A DNA stretch of 32,422 bases from Actinomycetes bacterium (GTDB lineage Bacteria > Actinomycetota > Acidimicrobiia > Acidimicrobiales > JAKAOS01), in NCBI GenBank assembly GCA_021795215.1, contig JAJYPS010000024.1, positions 1 to 32,422 on the forward strand, read 5' to 3'. Under the pieces are notes generated by a model that did not search any database, was not told the origin of the DNA, and saw only the letters and a program-made list of their open reading frames with translations. Each line of letters opens with the position of its first letter. The stretch's first letter is position 1. The position numbers and the translations under genes were made by a program. This document shows, piece by piece, positions 7,089-16,244 of this stretch.

Positions 7089-8540
7089 TCAATGCCTTCC
7101 CTCTCCTCGGGTCATCGCCAATATCCTCTCGGCTGCTTCGGCCAGCGGCACCATCACCTGAGCGGATGCCTCGGCACCCGGCGGCGGGCCGCTCCGCTCG
7201 GCACCCGGCGGCGGGCCGCTCCGCTCGGCACCCGGCGACAAGGAACCGGGGCGGGTCGGGCCGGCCACGCTCGTCCGCTCCTCGCGGCAGGCACGAAGCG
7301 GGCGCAGGCTGACGGTGCCCTTCTCCTGCTCCGCGGGGCCCACTATCACCGCCACCGCCGCGCCCGAACGGTCTGCTGCTTTGAACTGTGCCTTGGCGGA
7401 GCGCTTGCCGAACGACCGGTCGGCGGACAGGCCGGCGGTCCGGAGGTTCCGCACGATGCGGCGGCCCGCGGCGCCGTTCGCGAGGTCGACCACGAAGGCG
7501 TCCAGCACCGGAACGGGCGTCGCTTCCCCTTTCGCGTCTCGCTCGGCCCGTAACGCCAGCATCAACCGCTCCAGTCCCATGCTGAAGCCGATGCCCGGAG
7601 TGGCCGGCCCCCCGAGCGCCTCCACCAGCCCGTCGTAGCGGCCACCCCCGCCCACTGCGTCCTGAGCGCTGGCCAGGTTCACCGCGGACAGCTCGAACGT
7701 GGTTCGGGTGTAGTAGTCGAGTCCCCTGACCAGACGAGGACGGACCTCATGGGGGATGGACAGGTCGTCCAGTCCCTCCAGGACCTGCTGCCAGTGAAGC
7801 CGGCACGGTTCGCACAGGTGGTCCACCTGTGCAGGGGCATCCTCGGTCGCTCTACGACAGGCGTCCCTCTTGCAGTCGAGCACCCTCAGCGGGTTGGCCT
7901 TCCACCGCTCGACATGCTCGGCGCACAGCTCTCCCGACCTGCTCTCGATGTATCCCGCCAGCATGTCCCTGTACGGGGGGCGGCAGGTGGCGTCCCCAAG
8001 TGAGTTGACCGCCAGCTGCACACTGGCCAGCCCCAAGTCGGCACAGACGTCCCAGGCCAGCGCGATCACTTCCACGTCCAACTCGGGGTCCTCGCTGCCC
8101 AGTGCCTCCACCCCGAGCTGGTGGAACTGACGGTAGCGGCCTGCCTGGGGCCGTTCGTAGCGGAACTGGGGACCCCAGTAGCGCACCTTCCAGGGAACGG
8201 TCGGGCGGTGCTGCACGAAAGCCCTCGCCACCTGCGCCGTCACCTCCGGACGGAGCGCCAGGCGCCGACCTCCTTTGTCCACCAGCTCGTACATCTCCTT
8301 GGTCACCACGTCGGTGTGCTGTCCCACGCCTCGCACGAACACCGCCAGGTCCTCGAACAGAGGACCGAGGTAGAGGCCGTAGCCGGCGCGGGCGGCAAGC
8401 GCAGAGAACCGCCCGATCAGGTGCTCCCACTCGGCTGACTCCGGAGGAAGCACGTCGTGGGTGCCCGTCGGCGCCGCGAACGCTTCCCGTGAACGATCCT
8501 CTGAGGCGGCACTATCCGGGCTTGGCGGGCTGTCCGGCAC
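7089..8540 (-). CDS. hisS: Histidyl-tRNA synthetase
   Basis: Class II synthetase that charges tRNA-His. Visible signatures are LRPEVTAQVARAF (usually LRPEGTA), motif 2 (VRYWGPQFRYERPQAGRYRQ), the histidine A motif RGLDYYTRTTFEL, and motif 3 GGGRYDGLVEALGG with GIGFSMGLERL. The C-terminal anticodon-binding domain (FVVDLANGAAGRRIVRNLR) is interrupted near its end by a duplicated nonapeptide, GAERSGPPP, which is unusual. Start: GTG 8540 is preceded by AGGG 9 nt upstream, giving 483 residues; TTG 8564 extends it by 8 residues without a clear ribosome site. It sits between rel and aspS on the same strand, as in mycobacteria. Confidence 0.95.
   Translation of the reverse strand: MPDSPPSPDSAASEDRSREAFAAPTGTHDVLPPESAEWEHLIGRFSALAARAGYGLYLGPLFEDLAVFVRGVGQHTDVVTKEMYELVDKGGRRLALRPEVTAQVARAFVQHRPTVPWKVRYWGPQFRYERPQAGRYRQFHQLGVEALGSEDPELDVEVIALAWDVCADLGLASVQLAVNSLGDATCRPPYRDMLAGYIESRSGELCAEHVERWKANPLRVLDCKRDACRRATEDAPAQVDHLCEPCRLHWQQVLEGLDDLSIPHEVRPRLVRGLDYYTRTTFELSAVNLASAQDAVGGGGRYDGLVEALGGPATPGIGFSMGLERLMLALRAERDAKGEATPVPVLDAFVVDLANGAAGRRIVRNLRTAGLSADRSFGKRSAKAQFKAADRSGAAVAVIVGPAEQEKGTVSLRPLRACREERTSVAGPTRPGSLSPGAERSGPPPGAERSGPPPGAEASAQVMVPLAEAAERILAMTRGEGRH
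7171..7237. repeat. 27-bp tandem repeat (2.5 copies) inside hisS
   Basis: Two identical 27-bp units (7171-7197 and 7198-7224, beginning tcggcacccggcggcggg) are followed by a 13-bp partial third copy. The unit is a multiple of three, so hisS stays in frame and gains repeats of GAERSGPPP. Confidence 0.9.
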
Positions 8541-8583
8541 GAACGGCCACCCTAAAGCCTCCAACGGCTGCCCGAAGCGACAT

Positions 8584-8617
8584 GGAGAGCCCGCCCGTCA
8601 TCGAGGGGGCGCTCTCC
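8584..8617 (-). terminator. Hairpin between rel and hisS
   Basis: Arms GGAGAGC (8584-8590) and GCTCTCC (8611-8617) pair perfectly, with further partial G-C pairing inside. The structure lies 39 nt beyond the rel stop within a 115-bp gap. No U-run follows, so it could equally be a processing or read-through-limiting hairpin. Confidence 0.35.
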
Positions 8618-8655
8618 GGGGCCGCACCATCGGAGGGGGCAGGTTCTCCGGGCGC

Positions 8656-10887
8656 TCAGGACCGGCCGGGCAGCAGCCTGTAGGCGTCGTAGACGCTGTC
8701 GAGGCTGCGGAGCGACCCGATCACCGACTCCAGGTGCCCCGGATCGGCAAGCTCGACCTCGAATCGCATCCTGCTGATCCTGTCCGACGCGGTGTGCGAC
8801 GAGCTGGAGAGGATGTTCAGGTGGTGCTCGGAGAGCACCCGGCTGACATCCGCCAGGAGCCGGGAGCGGTCGAGTGCCTTGACCTCCACCGAAGCGGTGA
8901 ACACACCGGTCGTCTCGTGATGCCACTCGACGTCGATCAGCCGCTCACGGGTAGCGCTCGACAGCGACAGGGCGTTGGAGCAGTCGGCCCGGTGAACCGA
9001 CACTCCCCTGCCCCGAGTCACGAAGCCGACAATCTGATCCCCCGGCACGGGCATGCAGCACCGCGACAGCCGGACCATCATGTCGTCCAGGCCCTCCACG
9101 TAGACACCCGGAGAGCCGCGGCCCTGGGAGGGCCTCCGGGTGGTGACGGTGGCGGGCAACTGCTCCTCGGCCTGCTCCCGCAAGTCCCGGGCGAGCCGCT
9201 GGGCGATGCCCCGAGCCGACACGTGCCCTTCTCCGATGGCGGCGAAGAAGCTGTCCAGGTCGCCGAAGTGGAAGTGCTCCGCCGCCTCCTGCAGCACCGG
9301 TCCCCCCGAGAGCTTCTGGGTCGGAAGGCCCTCCCGCCGCAGAGCCCGGACCAGCTCGTCCCGGCCGGTCTCGATCGCGTCCTCCCGCCTCTCCCGGGAG
9401 AACCACTGGCGGATCTTGTTCCGCGCCCTAGGCGTCGCCACGATCTTCAGCCAGTCCCGACTGGGCCCCGCCGTGGCGACTTTCGACGTGATTATCTCGA
9501 CCGAGTCGCCCGAGTGCAGCTTCGAGTCGAGCGGGGCCAGCCGCCCGTTCACACGGGCGCCGATGCAGCGGTGGCCCACCTCGGTGTGGATCGAGTAGGC
9601 GAAGTCAACCGGCGTAGCTCCGCTGGGCAGGGTCACGACCTTGCCCTTGGGCGTGAACACGTACACCTCGTCCAGTTGGAGGTCGCCCTTCAGTGCCTCC
9701 AGGAACTCCACCGGCCCCATCGCGTCCGCCTGCAGGTCCACGATCCGGTTCAGCCACGCGCTCTCCCCTGCCACACCGGCGGACGAGCCCTCTTTGTAGC
9801 CCCAGTGGGCCGCTATCCCGTACTCGGCACGCTGGTGCATCTCGCGGGTCCGGATCTGCACCTCCAGCGCCTTGCCCTGGGGCCCCGCCACGGTCGTGTG
9901 AAGGCTCTGGTAGAGGTTGAACTTCGGGCTGTTGATGTAGTCCTTGAACCTTCCCTGCGCCGGCCGCCACAACGAGTGGACGCAGCCCAGGGCCGCCCAG
10001 CAGTCCTTGTCCGACTCCACCAGTATCCGGACGCCGAGGAGGTCGTAGATCTCGTTGAACTCCTTGTTCTTGACCACCATCTTCTCGTAGATGCTCCAGA
10101 GGTGCTTCGGTCGCCCCTTGATGTCCGCTTTTATCCCGAAGTCGGCCAGGCGCTCCCGAAGCGAGTCGAGAACCTGAGTCAGGTAAAGGTCCCGCTCCGG
10201 TGCCCGCGTGGCCACCATCTGCTCTATCTCCGCATAACGTTTAGGGTGCAGCGTGGCGAAGGCCAGGTCTTCGAGCTGCCAGCGGATCTCCCCCACCCCG
10301 AGCCGGTGGGCCAGGGGGGCATAGATCTCCAGCGTCTCCTGGGCCGTGCGCCGCTGCTTCCACTGGGGCATCCCGGCGATCGTCCGCATGTTGTGGAGCC
10401 GGTCTGCCAGCTTTATGACCAGCACCCGCCAGTCCTGGGCCATTGCGATCAGCATCTTCCGCATGGTGGCGGCCTGCTGCGCCTCTTTGGAGTCGAAGTG
10501 GATCCTCTCCAGCTTCGTCAGCCCGTCGACCAGCCTGGCGATCTCGGGGCCGAACCCGCTCTCTATCTCTTCGAGGCTGAGACCCGTGTCCTCCACCGAG
10601 TCGTGCAGCAGCGCCGCCGCCACGGACGCCGAGTCGAGACCGATTCCCGCCACCACGACCGCCACGGACAACGGGTGGCTGATGAACGGCTCGCCGGAGT
10701 TGCGCACCTGGCCCCGGTGGGCGACTTCTGCGACCTCGTAAGCTCGCCGGACCAGCGCCACGTCCGCCCTCGGGTCGTTGTCCCTCAACGCGTCGACAAC
10801 CGGCTGCAGCACGTCCACCACCAGGCCGTCGTGCTTGCGCCAGTGCATCCGGCGGCGTTCGGTCCCGGCGGCGGGGGGCGCTTTCAT
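8656..10887 (-). CDS. rel: Bifunctional (p)ppGpp synthetase/hydrolase (RelA/SpoT, RSH)
   Basis: Long RSH enzyme that makes and degrades (p)ppGpp in the stringent response. In the 743-residue product the N-terminal hydrolase has the HD-type residues His57 and His95-Asp96 (LLHDSVEDT). The synthetase has GRFKDYI with the RXKD signature (313-316), typical of bifunctional Rel rather than synthetase-only RelA, then YQSLHTTV and EVQIRT. A TGS domain (about 410-470, VYVFTPKGKVVTLPSGATP), a Cys-containing zinc-finger region (LSRCCMPVPGDQIVGF) and a C-terminal ACT domain follow. The ATG at 10887 has AGGGGA 6 nt upstream, overlapping the apt stop; the gap to apt is 9 nt, so the two are translated from one mRNA. 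The pairing with apt is conserved in actinobacteria. Confidence 0.97.
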   Translation of the reverse strand: MKAPPAAGTERRRMHWRKHDGLVVDVLQPVVDALRDNDPRADVALVRRAYEVAEVAHRGQVRNSGEPFISHPLSVAVVVAGIGLDSASVAAALLHDSVEDTGLSLEEIESGFGPEIARLVDGLTKLERIHFDSKEAQQAATMRKMLIAMAQDWRVLVIKLADRLHNMRTIAGMPQWKQRRTAQETLEIYAPLAHRLGVGEIRWQLEDLAFATLHPKRYAEIEQMVATRAPERDLYLTQVLDSLRERLADFGIKADIKGRPKHLWSIYEKMVVKNKEFNEIYDLLGVRILVESDKDCWAALGCVHSLWRPAQGRFKDYINSPKFNLYQSLHTTVAGPQGKALEVQIRTREMHQRAEYGIAAHWGYKEGSSAGVAGESAWLNRIVDLQADAMGPVEFLEALKGDLQLDEVYVFTPKGKVVTLPSGATPVDFAYSIHTEVGHRCIGARVNGRLAPLDSKLHSGDSVEIITSKVATAGPSRDWLKIVATPRARNKIRQWFSRERREDAIETGRDELVRALRREGLPTQKLSGGPVLQEAAEHFHFGDLDSFFAAIGEGHVSARGIAQRLARDLREQAEEQLPATVTTRRPSQGRGSPGVYVEGLDDMMVRLSRCCMPVPGDQIVGFVTRGRGVSVHRADCSNALSLSSATRERLIDVEWHHETTGVFTASVEVKALDRSRLLADVSRVLSEHHLNILSSSSHTASDRISRMRFEVELADPGHLESVIGSLRSLDSVYDAYRLLPGRS

Positions 10888-10896
10888 GACGGTCCC

Positions 10897-11496
10897 CTAC
10901 CGCACCGTCTCGAGCGACAGCACGTCCCTGCCGTCCAACTGCCGCCGACCTCCCAGGAACCCCAGCTCCAGCAGGAACCCGAGACCGGCGACCGACCCAC
11001 CCAGGTCCTCCACCAGAGCTACGGCCGCGGCGGCCGTACCGCCCGTCGCCAGGACGTCGTCCACGATCAGCACCGAGTCCCCCGGCTGTATCGCGTCGCC
11101 GTGCATCTCCAGTGCCGCCGTTCCGTACTCGAGGTCGTACGCTCTGCTCTTCACCGTCCACGGCAGCTTCCCCGGCTTCCTCGCCGGAATGAAGCCGGCC
11201 CCCAGCCTCAGCGCCACGGGAGCCGCCAGTATGAAACCTCGGGCCTCCACCCCGACCACCAGGTCCACCTGTTTCTCCACGAAGCGGTCCGCTATCGCAG
11301 AAGTCACGGTGGCGAACGCATCGGCGTCGGCCAGCACTGGCGTGATGTCTCGGAACATGATCCCTGGAGAGGGAAAGTCCGGAACGTCCCTCACCAGCTT
11401 CGCCCACACCGGTGCCACTACCTCTTGGTCCCGCTCTTCGTCCCGCGGGCGCCCCGAGGGCTGGGCACGAACGAGCCCCGCCGACTCTCGACCCAT
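10897..11496 (-). CDS. apt: Adenine phosphoribosyltransferase
   Basis: Type I phosphoribosyltransferase that converts adenine and PRPP to AMP in purine salvage. The family start region VRDVPDFPSPGIMFRDITP and the PRPP-binding loop VLIVDDVLATGGTA are clear. The 199-residue frame from ATG 11496 carries about 28 residues more than usual at the N-terminus. A GTG inside it (VAPVWAKLVRDVP) would give a family-typical length and has GAGG upstream, so the true start is uncertain. It is followed 9 nt later by rel. A candidate -10 lies 18 nt upstream of the ATG. Confidence 0.93.
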   Translation of the reverse strand: MGRESAGLVRAQPSGRPRDEERDQEVVAPVWAKLVRDVPDFPSPGIMFRDITPVLADADAFATVTSAIADRFVEKQVDLVVGVEARGFILAAPVALRLGAGFIPARKPGKLPWTVKSRAYDLEYGTAALEMHGDAIQPGDSVLIVDDVLATGGTAAAAVALVEDLGGSVAGLGFLLELGFLGGRRQLDGRDVLSLETVR

Positions 11497-11514
11497 CCGG
11501 AAGAGCAGGTGCGG

Positions 11515-11520
11515 AGCATA
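11515..11520 (-). promoter_or_regulatory. Candidate -10 (TATGCT) for apt-rel
   Basis: The hexamer TATGCT on the minus strand in the secF-apt gap fits the actinobacterial TANNNT -10 pattern and would place a transcription start about 12 nt before the apt ATG. I see no -35. Confidence 0.35.
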
Positions 11521-11572
11521 CCTTTACGCTACCGGAAGCGGGGCTTCATCGAGTGACTTCTCCGTTGTCTGC

Positions 11573-12853
11573 TCAAGAACGGCGGCGACGTCCCTTGGAG
11601 CGAGGAGCCGCTCGCCGCGACGTGGCCGGAGGCCTGTGGGCGACCGCTCTCGAGCCGTCCACCTGCTGCTCCCCTCTGGCCCCCACGCCGGCCTCGACCA
11701 TGTCCTGCCTACCGTCCGGGGAGGGGACCACGGACGCAGCCCCCGAGCGCCGCTGCCCTACGGGCGCCCCCGTTCCCGCCCGAGCGGCGGCGGCCGCCGC
11801 GGGGCTCAGAAGCACGCCGCCCCGACCCTTGGACTCCAGTTTCTGCCTCAACACCCGGTACCGCGGCTCACGCTCCTTGAGCGCCGCCAGCAGCGGCGAC
11901 GCTATGAAGATCGACGAGTACGCGCCGGTGGTCAGGCCGATGAAGAGAGCCAGGCCGAAGTTCTGCAGGGTAGTGGCGCCCAGCAGCTGTGCCCCGATCA
12001 CCAGGACCGACAGGATCGGCAGTATGGCCACGACCGAAGTGTTGATGGACCTCATCAGCACCTGGTTCATCGAGAGGTTGACCGTGTCGGAGTACGTCAT
12101 GCGACCGTGGACCGCCAGGTCCCTGCTGTTCTCCAGCACCCGGTCGAAGACCACGATCGTGTCGTACAGCGAGTAGCCGAGGATGGTGAGCACCGCCACG
12201 ACGGTCGAAGGGGTCACCTGGAATCCCGACAGCGAGTAGACGCCCACGGTCACGACCAGGTCGTGCAGGACCGCCACCAGCGCTGCCACCGCCATCTTCC
12301 ACTCGAACCGGAACGCTATGTACGCACCTATGGCGACGAAGAACACCGCCAGGGCTTCGAGCGCACGATCGGTGATAGCGCCTCCCCAGGTGGGTCCCAC
12401 GTCGCTGATGCTGACCGCCGAAGTGGGCACGTGCGCCAGGCGAGCCAGCGCCGCCGACACCTCGGACTTGACCGCAGCCGGCGGACCCGCCGCCACGCCA
12501 CTGAGCTTGTCCTGCACCTGCAGGGTGCGGTGCGCGCCGCCTCCGAGCGTCTCGATCGTCGCACTGCCGAGGCCGAACGGCCTTATCGCGCTGCGGGCCT
12601 GGGCGACCGAGACCGTCGGCGTCTGCACCTGCCAAGCCGTCCCGCCGACGAACTCGATGCCGAAGTTGAGCCCCCGTATGCCGAGCGAGGCCAGCCCGAT
12701 CACGATGACCACTGCCGACAGCGCGAGCCACCGCCGTCTCTTGCCGACGAAGTCGAACGCCGTCTCGCCCCGGTACAGCTTCGAGAGCGTCGATCTCCGC
12801 GGCTGAGCGGAGGCGGGCTCTGCGCCCTTTCGCACGGCTGGTGATGCGCTCAT
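11573..12853 (-). CDS. secF: Protein translocase subunit SecF
   Basis: Membrane subunit of the SecDF complex, which uses the proton-motive force to help SecYEG release exported proteins. TM1 (WLALSAVVIVIGLASLGI), the FGIEFVGG segment, a periplasmic loop and the C-terminal membrane bundle with YDTIVVFDRVLEN are all present. The last ~85 residues form a basic, low-complexity cytoplasmic tail rich in Ala, Gly and Arg, as in other actinobacterial SecF. The ATG at 12853 has GGGAGG 6 nt upstream and overlaps the secD stop in ATGA, indicating translational coupling. Confidence 0.96.
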   Translation of the reverse strand: MSASPAVRKGAEPASAQPRRSTLSKLYRGETAFDFVGKRRRWLALSAVVIVIGLASLGIRGLNFGIEFVGGTAWQVQTPTVSVAQARSAIRPFGLGSATIETLGGGAHRTLQVQDKLSGVAAGPPAAVKSEVSAALARLAHVPTSAVSISDVGPTWGGAITDRALEALAVFFVAIGAYIAFRFEWKMAVAALVAVLHDLVVTVGVYSLSGFQVTPSTVVAVLTILGYSLYDTIVVFDRVLENSRDLAVHGRMTYSDTVNLSMNQVLMRSINTSVVAILPILSVLVIGAQLLGATTLQNFGLALFIGLTTGAYSSIFIASPLLAALKEREPRYRVLRQKLESKGRGGVLLSPAAAAAARAGTGAPVGQRRSGAASVVPSPDGRQDMVEAGVGARGEQQVDGSRAVAHRPPATSRRAAPRSKGRRRRS

Positions 12854-14331
12854 GTCTGGCCTCCCACCGGAACGGCCGGAGGCGCCCCCAGGCCCCTCGC
12901 GACCCCGAGCCAGGGAGCGTCACGGAACACCCTGTTGCGCCCCAGCATTATCACGAGCGGCCTGGTGAACACCCAGGCCGTGATCACGTCGAGCATGGTC
13001 GACATTCCGAGGAAGAAGGCGAAACCCTTGACCTGGCCGATGGACAGCAGGTAGAGCACGGCCGCTCCGATGAGCGACACCAGGTCGGCAGCCACGACCG
13101 TCCTGAACGCCCGCCTGAAGCTGCGGTCCACGCTCACCCGGATCGAGTTACCCGCCCTCACCTCGTCCTTCAGCCTCTCGAAGTAGACGATGTAGGAGTC
13201 CACGGTCACACCGACGCTGACGATCAGCCCGGTCACCCCGGAAAGGTCGAGCGCGAGACCGCTCGTCTGGCTGAGCAGCGAGATGATGGCGTACAACAGC
13301 GCTGCAGTGGTCGTCAGTCCGGCCACCACCACGACACCCAGCCCGCGGTAGTAGAAGATCGTGTAGGCCATGACCAGAGCCAAGCCGGCCAGCCCGGCCA
13401 CGACGCCCGCCTGCAGCGCCGCCGCGCCCAGCGTGGGAGACACCGACTGGACCGTCTGCTGGTCCAGCTGGACCGGAAGAGCGCCGTAGCGAAGAACCAG
13501 TGCCAGGTTCCGGGCCTGGGACGCGGTGAACGACCCCGTGATCTGGCCCTGGCCGCCGAAGTTGGTCGACGTGATCGTCGGTGCCGACACCACCACCCCG
13601 TCCAGCACTATCCCCAACTGCTTCTGGTAGTCCTGCTTGGCGATCGCGTCCCACTTCGGCGCCCCTGCGCTCGTGAGCGCGAAGTTGACCACCCACTGGC
13701 CGGTGCCCGGGTTCAGCTGTGCCGTCGCCGTCCGCAGCGCGTTGCCGGACAGCTGTGCCGGGCCCAGCTCGTAGCGGCCGATCACCTTGCCCGTAGTCGG
13801 GTCCTTCAGCGGCAGCAGCACCGGCTTGGACGGCACGTCGAGCGAAGCGGGCGTGCTGGGCACGTTCGCGAAGTTGACCGTGGAGCTGCACGCCGGCGGG
13901 GCGCCCTTGAGGACCGGGGCCGCCTGGCCCGGCTTCGCCACCGGGCCGGAAGGCAGGAGCCCCGACGAGCTGCCGGACGGCGCGGGCGGCGGGCACGTCA
14001 CCGGCCGGAAGAACAGCTGCGCCGTCTGGCCTATGACCGACAGCGCCCTGGCCCTGTTCTTCACGCCGGGCAGCTGGACGACGACGTTGCCTCCCTGCGC
14101 GCCGATGTACGGCTGAGCCACCCCGAGAGCGTCCACCCTGTTCCGGATGATGTTGATGGTCTCGTTCATCGTCGCGGAGTCGACCTTGTGGGCCGGCCGG
14201 TAGACCACCGACACTCCGCCCTGGAGGTCCAGTCCCAGCAGTGGCGAGTAGTGGGCGATCAGCACAGCGCCGAGCGCCCCGAACGACACCAGCACCGTCA
14301 GGAGCACGGACAGCAGGTGGCCTCGCTTCAA
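12850..14331 (-). CDS. secD: Protein translocase subunit SecD
   Basis: Partner of SecF in the inner membrane. TM1 (LLSVLLTVLVSFGALGAVLI) is followed by the GLDLQGGV signature, a large extracytoplasmic region (with a Pro/Ser-rich insert around TCPPPAPSGSSSG) and the C-terminal membrane domain with VSVGVTVDSYIVYFERLKDE. The best start is TTG 14331: it overlaps the yajC stop as TTGA and has GAAGG about 9 nt upstream, giving 493 residues. An ATG/GTG-type start further upstream would lie deep inside yajC. The yajC-secD-secF order and couplings are conserved. Confidence 0.95.
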   Translation of the reverse strand: MKRGHLLSVLLTVLVSFGALGAVLIAHYSPLLGLDLQGGVSVVYRPAHKVDSATMNETINIIRNRVDALGVAQPYIGAQGGNVVVQLPGVKNRARALSVIGQTAQLFFRPVTCPPPAPSGSSSGLLPSGPVAKPGQAAPVLKGAPPACSSTVNFANVPSTPASLDVPSKPVLLPLKDPTTGKVIGRYELGPAQLSGNALRTATAQLNPGTGQWVVNFALTSAGAPKWDAIAKQDYQKQLGIVLDGVVVSAPTITSTNFGGQGQITGSFTASQARNLALVLRYGALPVQLDQQTVQSVSPTLGAAALQAGVVAGLAGLALVMAYTIFYYRGLGVVVVAGLTTTAALLYAIISLLSQTSGLALDLSGVTGLIVSVGVTVDSYIVYFERLKDEVRAGNSIRVSVDRSFRRAFRTVVAADLVSLIGAAVLYLLSIGQVKGFAFFLGMSTMLDVITAWVFTRPLVIMLGRNRVFRDAPWLGVARGLGAPPAVPVGGQT

Positions 14332-15011
14332 GACGACGGGCCTTCGTCGTCTCGACCGACAGGGCGGGGCCTGTCCGGATCGGGCACCTGACCGTCCCAA
14401 TCCCGAAGTGCCGTGCTGCCCGAACGCCCACCCGGCGGGGGATCCTCGACCTCCGGGTCCGCCACAGCGTCAGCAGGGTGGTACTCCACGTCCGGGACAT
14501 GGTGATCGGGGACATCCACACTGGCGGAGTCGTGGTGATCGGCGAGGTCCACGTCGGGGACACCGACACTGGCGGAGTCGTGGTGATCGGCGAGGTCCAC
14601 GTCGGGGACACCGGAATCGGGGAGATCGCCATCGGTGGAGTCGTGGCCGACGACCTTGCGACCAGCGACGTCCGAAGGGCTGTCGGACGAGTCGCCGGCC
14701 ACCGGTTCCACCTTCCTGGCCACGGCCTGGCGCAGGAACTCGACCACGACGCCTGCGTCGAGCTCCAGCCATACTCGGTCGCCTTCCATCGACGTCACAC
14801 GGCCGACTATCCCGCCAGCCGTGACTACCTCGTCACCCACGTCGATCTCCTTCATCGCCTTCTGCTGGCGCTGCGCCCGCTGACGCTGCGGCCGCACCAG
14901 CACGACGTACATCAGCACCACGCCGCCGATGAGGATGTAGAAAAGGCTGCTTCCCCCCGCCTTTGGCGCAGCCTTGGCGACGGCGAGCAGTGAAACGATA
15001 GTCAATGTCAC
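14328..15011 (-). CDS. yajC: Preprotein translocase subunit YajC with a long acidic repeat tail
   Basis: Small single-pass accessory protein of the SecDF complex. A hydrophobic segment (SLFYILIGGVVLMYVVLV) is followed by the family motif RPQRQRAQRQQKAMKEIDVGDEV (here split over about residues 40-62) and GGIVGRVTSMEGDRVWLEL. The conserved part ends near residue 105, where most YajC proteins end. Here another ~120 residues follow, acidic and His-rich, with a 16-residue repeat centred on PDVDLADHHDSAS. The start is uncertain: GTG 15011 (used here) or TTG 15005, which has GGGAG 5 nt upstream. A candidate -10 at 15050-15055 fits a start of transcription about 30 nt upstream. The stop is coupled to secD. 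Confidence 0.9.
   Translation of the reverse strand: MTLTIVSLLAVAKAAPKAGGSSLFYILIGGVVLMYVVLVRPQRQRAQRQQKAMKEIDVGDEVVTAGGIVGRVTSMEGDRVWLELDAGVVVEFLRQAVARKVEPVAGDSSDSPSDVAGRKVVGHDSTDGDLPDSGVPDVDLADHHDSASVGVPDVDLADHHDSASVDVPDHHVPDVEYHPADAVADPEVEDPPPGGRSGSTALRDWDGQVPDPDRPRPVGRDDEGPSS
14520..14615. repeat. 48-bp tandem repeat within yajC
   Basis: Two near-identical 48-bp units (14520-14567 and 14568-14615, each containing ggcggagtcgtggtgatcgg) differ only in the last few bases. The unit keeps the frame and encodes the 16-residue acidic repeat of the YajC tail; more diverged copies appear to flank it (VPDHHVPDVEYH). Confidence 0.88.
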
Positions 15012-15049
15012 TCCCGGCGAGGCCGCCTTTGGGCCCCGGCAACCGCTCC

Positions 15050-15055
15050 AGGCTA
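15050..15055 (-). promoter_or_regulatory. Candidate -10 (TAGCCT) for yajC-secD-secF
   Basis: TAGCCT on the minus strand in the 108-bp ruvB-yajC gap fits TANNNT and would start transcription near 15043, giving a 31-37 nt leader that contains the GGGAG ribosome site. Confidence 0.4.
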
Positions 15056-15119
15056 GCGCACGGTCACCCTTTGCCCCGTTCAAGCCGGTCTGCACCGGCA
15101 CGGTTCACTCGGCCGTCGT

Positions 15120-16202
15120 TCAGATCAGCCTCGCCTGGGTCGGTGGCTGGGGCAGACCGAGGTGGTGCCAGGCTGCCGGGGCCGGCACCCGGCCGCGGGG
15201 TGTCCGCTGCAGCAGGCCCTGCTGCAGCAGGAACGGTTCGTACACGTCCTCCACCGTCCCGGCTTCCTCCCCGACCGCCGTGGCCAGAGTCGACAGACCG
15301 ACCGGTCTCCCGGCGAAGCGGACGCACACTGCGTCGAGAATCGCCCTGTCGACCTTGTCGAGCCCTATGCGGTCCACTCCGAAAAGCGTCAGGCCCTCTG
15401 CGGCCACGGTTCCGCTGATACGACCGTCGCCCCGTACCTCGGCATAGTCCCTGACCCTGCGCAGCAGGCGATTTGCGATCCGAGGCGTGCCTCGGGAGCG
15501 CCGGGCGATCTCCGAAGCGCCGTCCCCGTCGACGTCTATGTCCAGGATCCCGGCCGCTCGGACGACGATCTGCTCCAAGTCGGTGTCGTCGTAGTAGTCG
15601 AGCCTCGCCACGAACCCGAAGCGGTCCCGGAGGGGGGCGCTGAGAAGCCCCGTCCTGGTAGTCGCCCCGACCAGGGTGAAGCGGGGCAGCGGCAGGCGGA
15701 TGGAGCGAGCCGTCGGTCCCTTGCCCAGCAGGATGTCCAGCTCGAAGTCCTCCATCGCCGGGTACAGCACCTCCTCCACCGGGCGTGGCATCCGGTGGAT
15801 CTCGTCCACGAACAGCACGTCGCCCTCCTGGAGGTCGTTCAACTGCGCCGCCAGGTCGCCCCCGCGTACCAGCGCCGGACCGGACGTCACTCTCAGTCCT
15901 ACTCCCATCTCCTTCGCAACTATCCCCGCCAGCGTCGTCTTGCCCAGGCCCGGTGGCCCGACGAACAACAGGTGGTCCGCCGGCTGGCGCCTCTTGCGGG
16001 CCGCTCCGAGCACTATCCCCAAATGGTCCTTCAACTCCGCTTGCCCGACGAACTCCTCCAGCCGCTGCGGCCTCAGACCCTGGTCCTCCACCTCGTCCCG
16101 AGGATCGGCCTCGGCCTTCACCGGACGGTTCGGGGCCGCGCCGCCGCTCCCGCCGTCGTGGCTGGGCGCACCGTTTCGAACCGTCTCCTGGCGCGGGCTC
16201 AT
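15120..16202 (-). CDS. ruvB: Holliday junction branch-migration helicase RuvB
   Basis: AAA+ motor of RuvAB that drives Holliday-junction branch migration. The 360-residue product has [11 protein letters not shown], Walker [13 protein letters not shown], Walker [11 protein letters not shown], the sensor [18 protein letters not shown] with the arginine finger region, and the winged-helix end ([17 protein letters not shown]). The ATG at 16202 follows the ruvA stop by 42 nt; no strong ribosome site is visible. The first ~35 residues are a variable polar leader, so a later start is possible. Confidence 0.97.
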   Translation of the reverse strand: MSPRQETVRNGAPSHDGGSGGAAPNRPVKAEADPRDEVEDQGLRPQRLEEFVGQAELKDHLGIVLGAARKRRQPADHLLFVGPPGLGKTTLAGIVAKEMGVGLRVTSGPALVRGGDLAAQLNDLQEGDVLFVDEIHRMPRPVEEVLYPAMEDFELDILLGKGPTARSIRLPLPRFTLVGATTRTGLLSAPLRDRFGFVARLDYYDDTDLEQIVVRAAGILDIDVDGDGASEIARRSRGTPRIANRLLRRVRDYAEVRGDGRISGTVAAEGLTLFGVDRIGLDKVDRAILDAVCVRFAGRPVGLSTLATAVGEEAGTVEDVYEPFLLQQGLLQRTPRGRVPAPAAWHHLGLPQPPTQARLI

Positions 16203-16244
16203 CGGAAAGTCAGCGCCGCCCTGCCGGCCCCGGTGGAGCAGCGC

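Noticed and set aside
8461-11556. 1031-residue plus-strand frame
   Set aside because: It is the antisense shadow of rel, apt and part of hisS; composition is Arg/His/Pro-rich with no recognisable domain.
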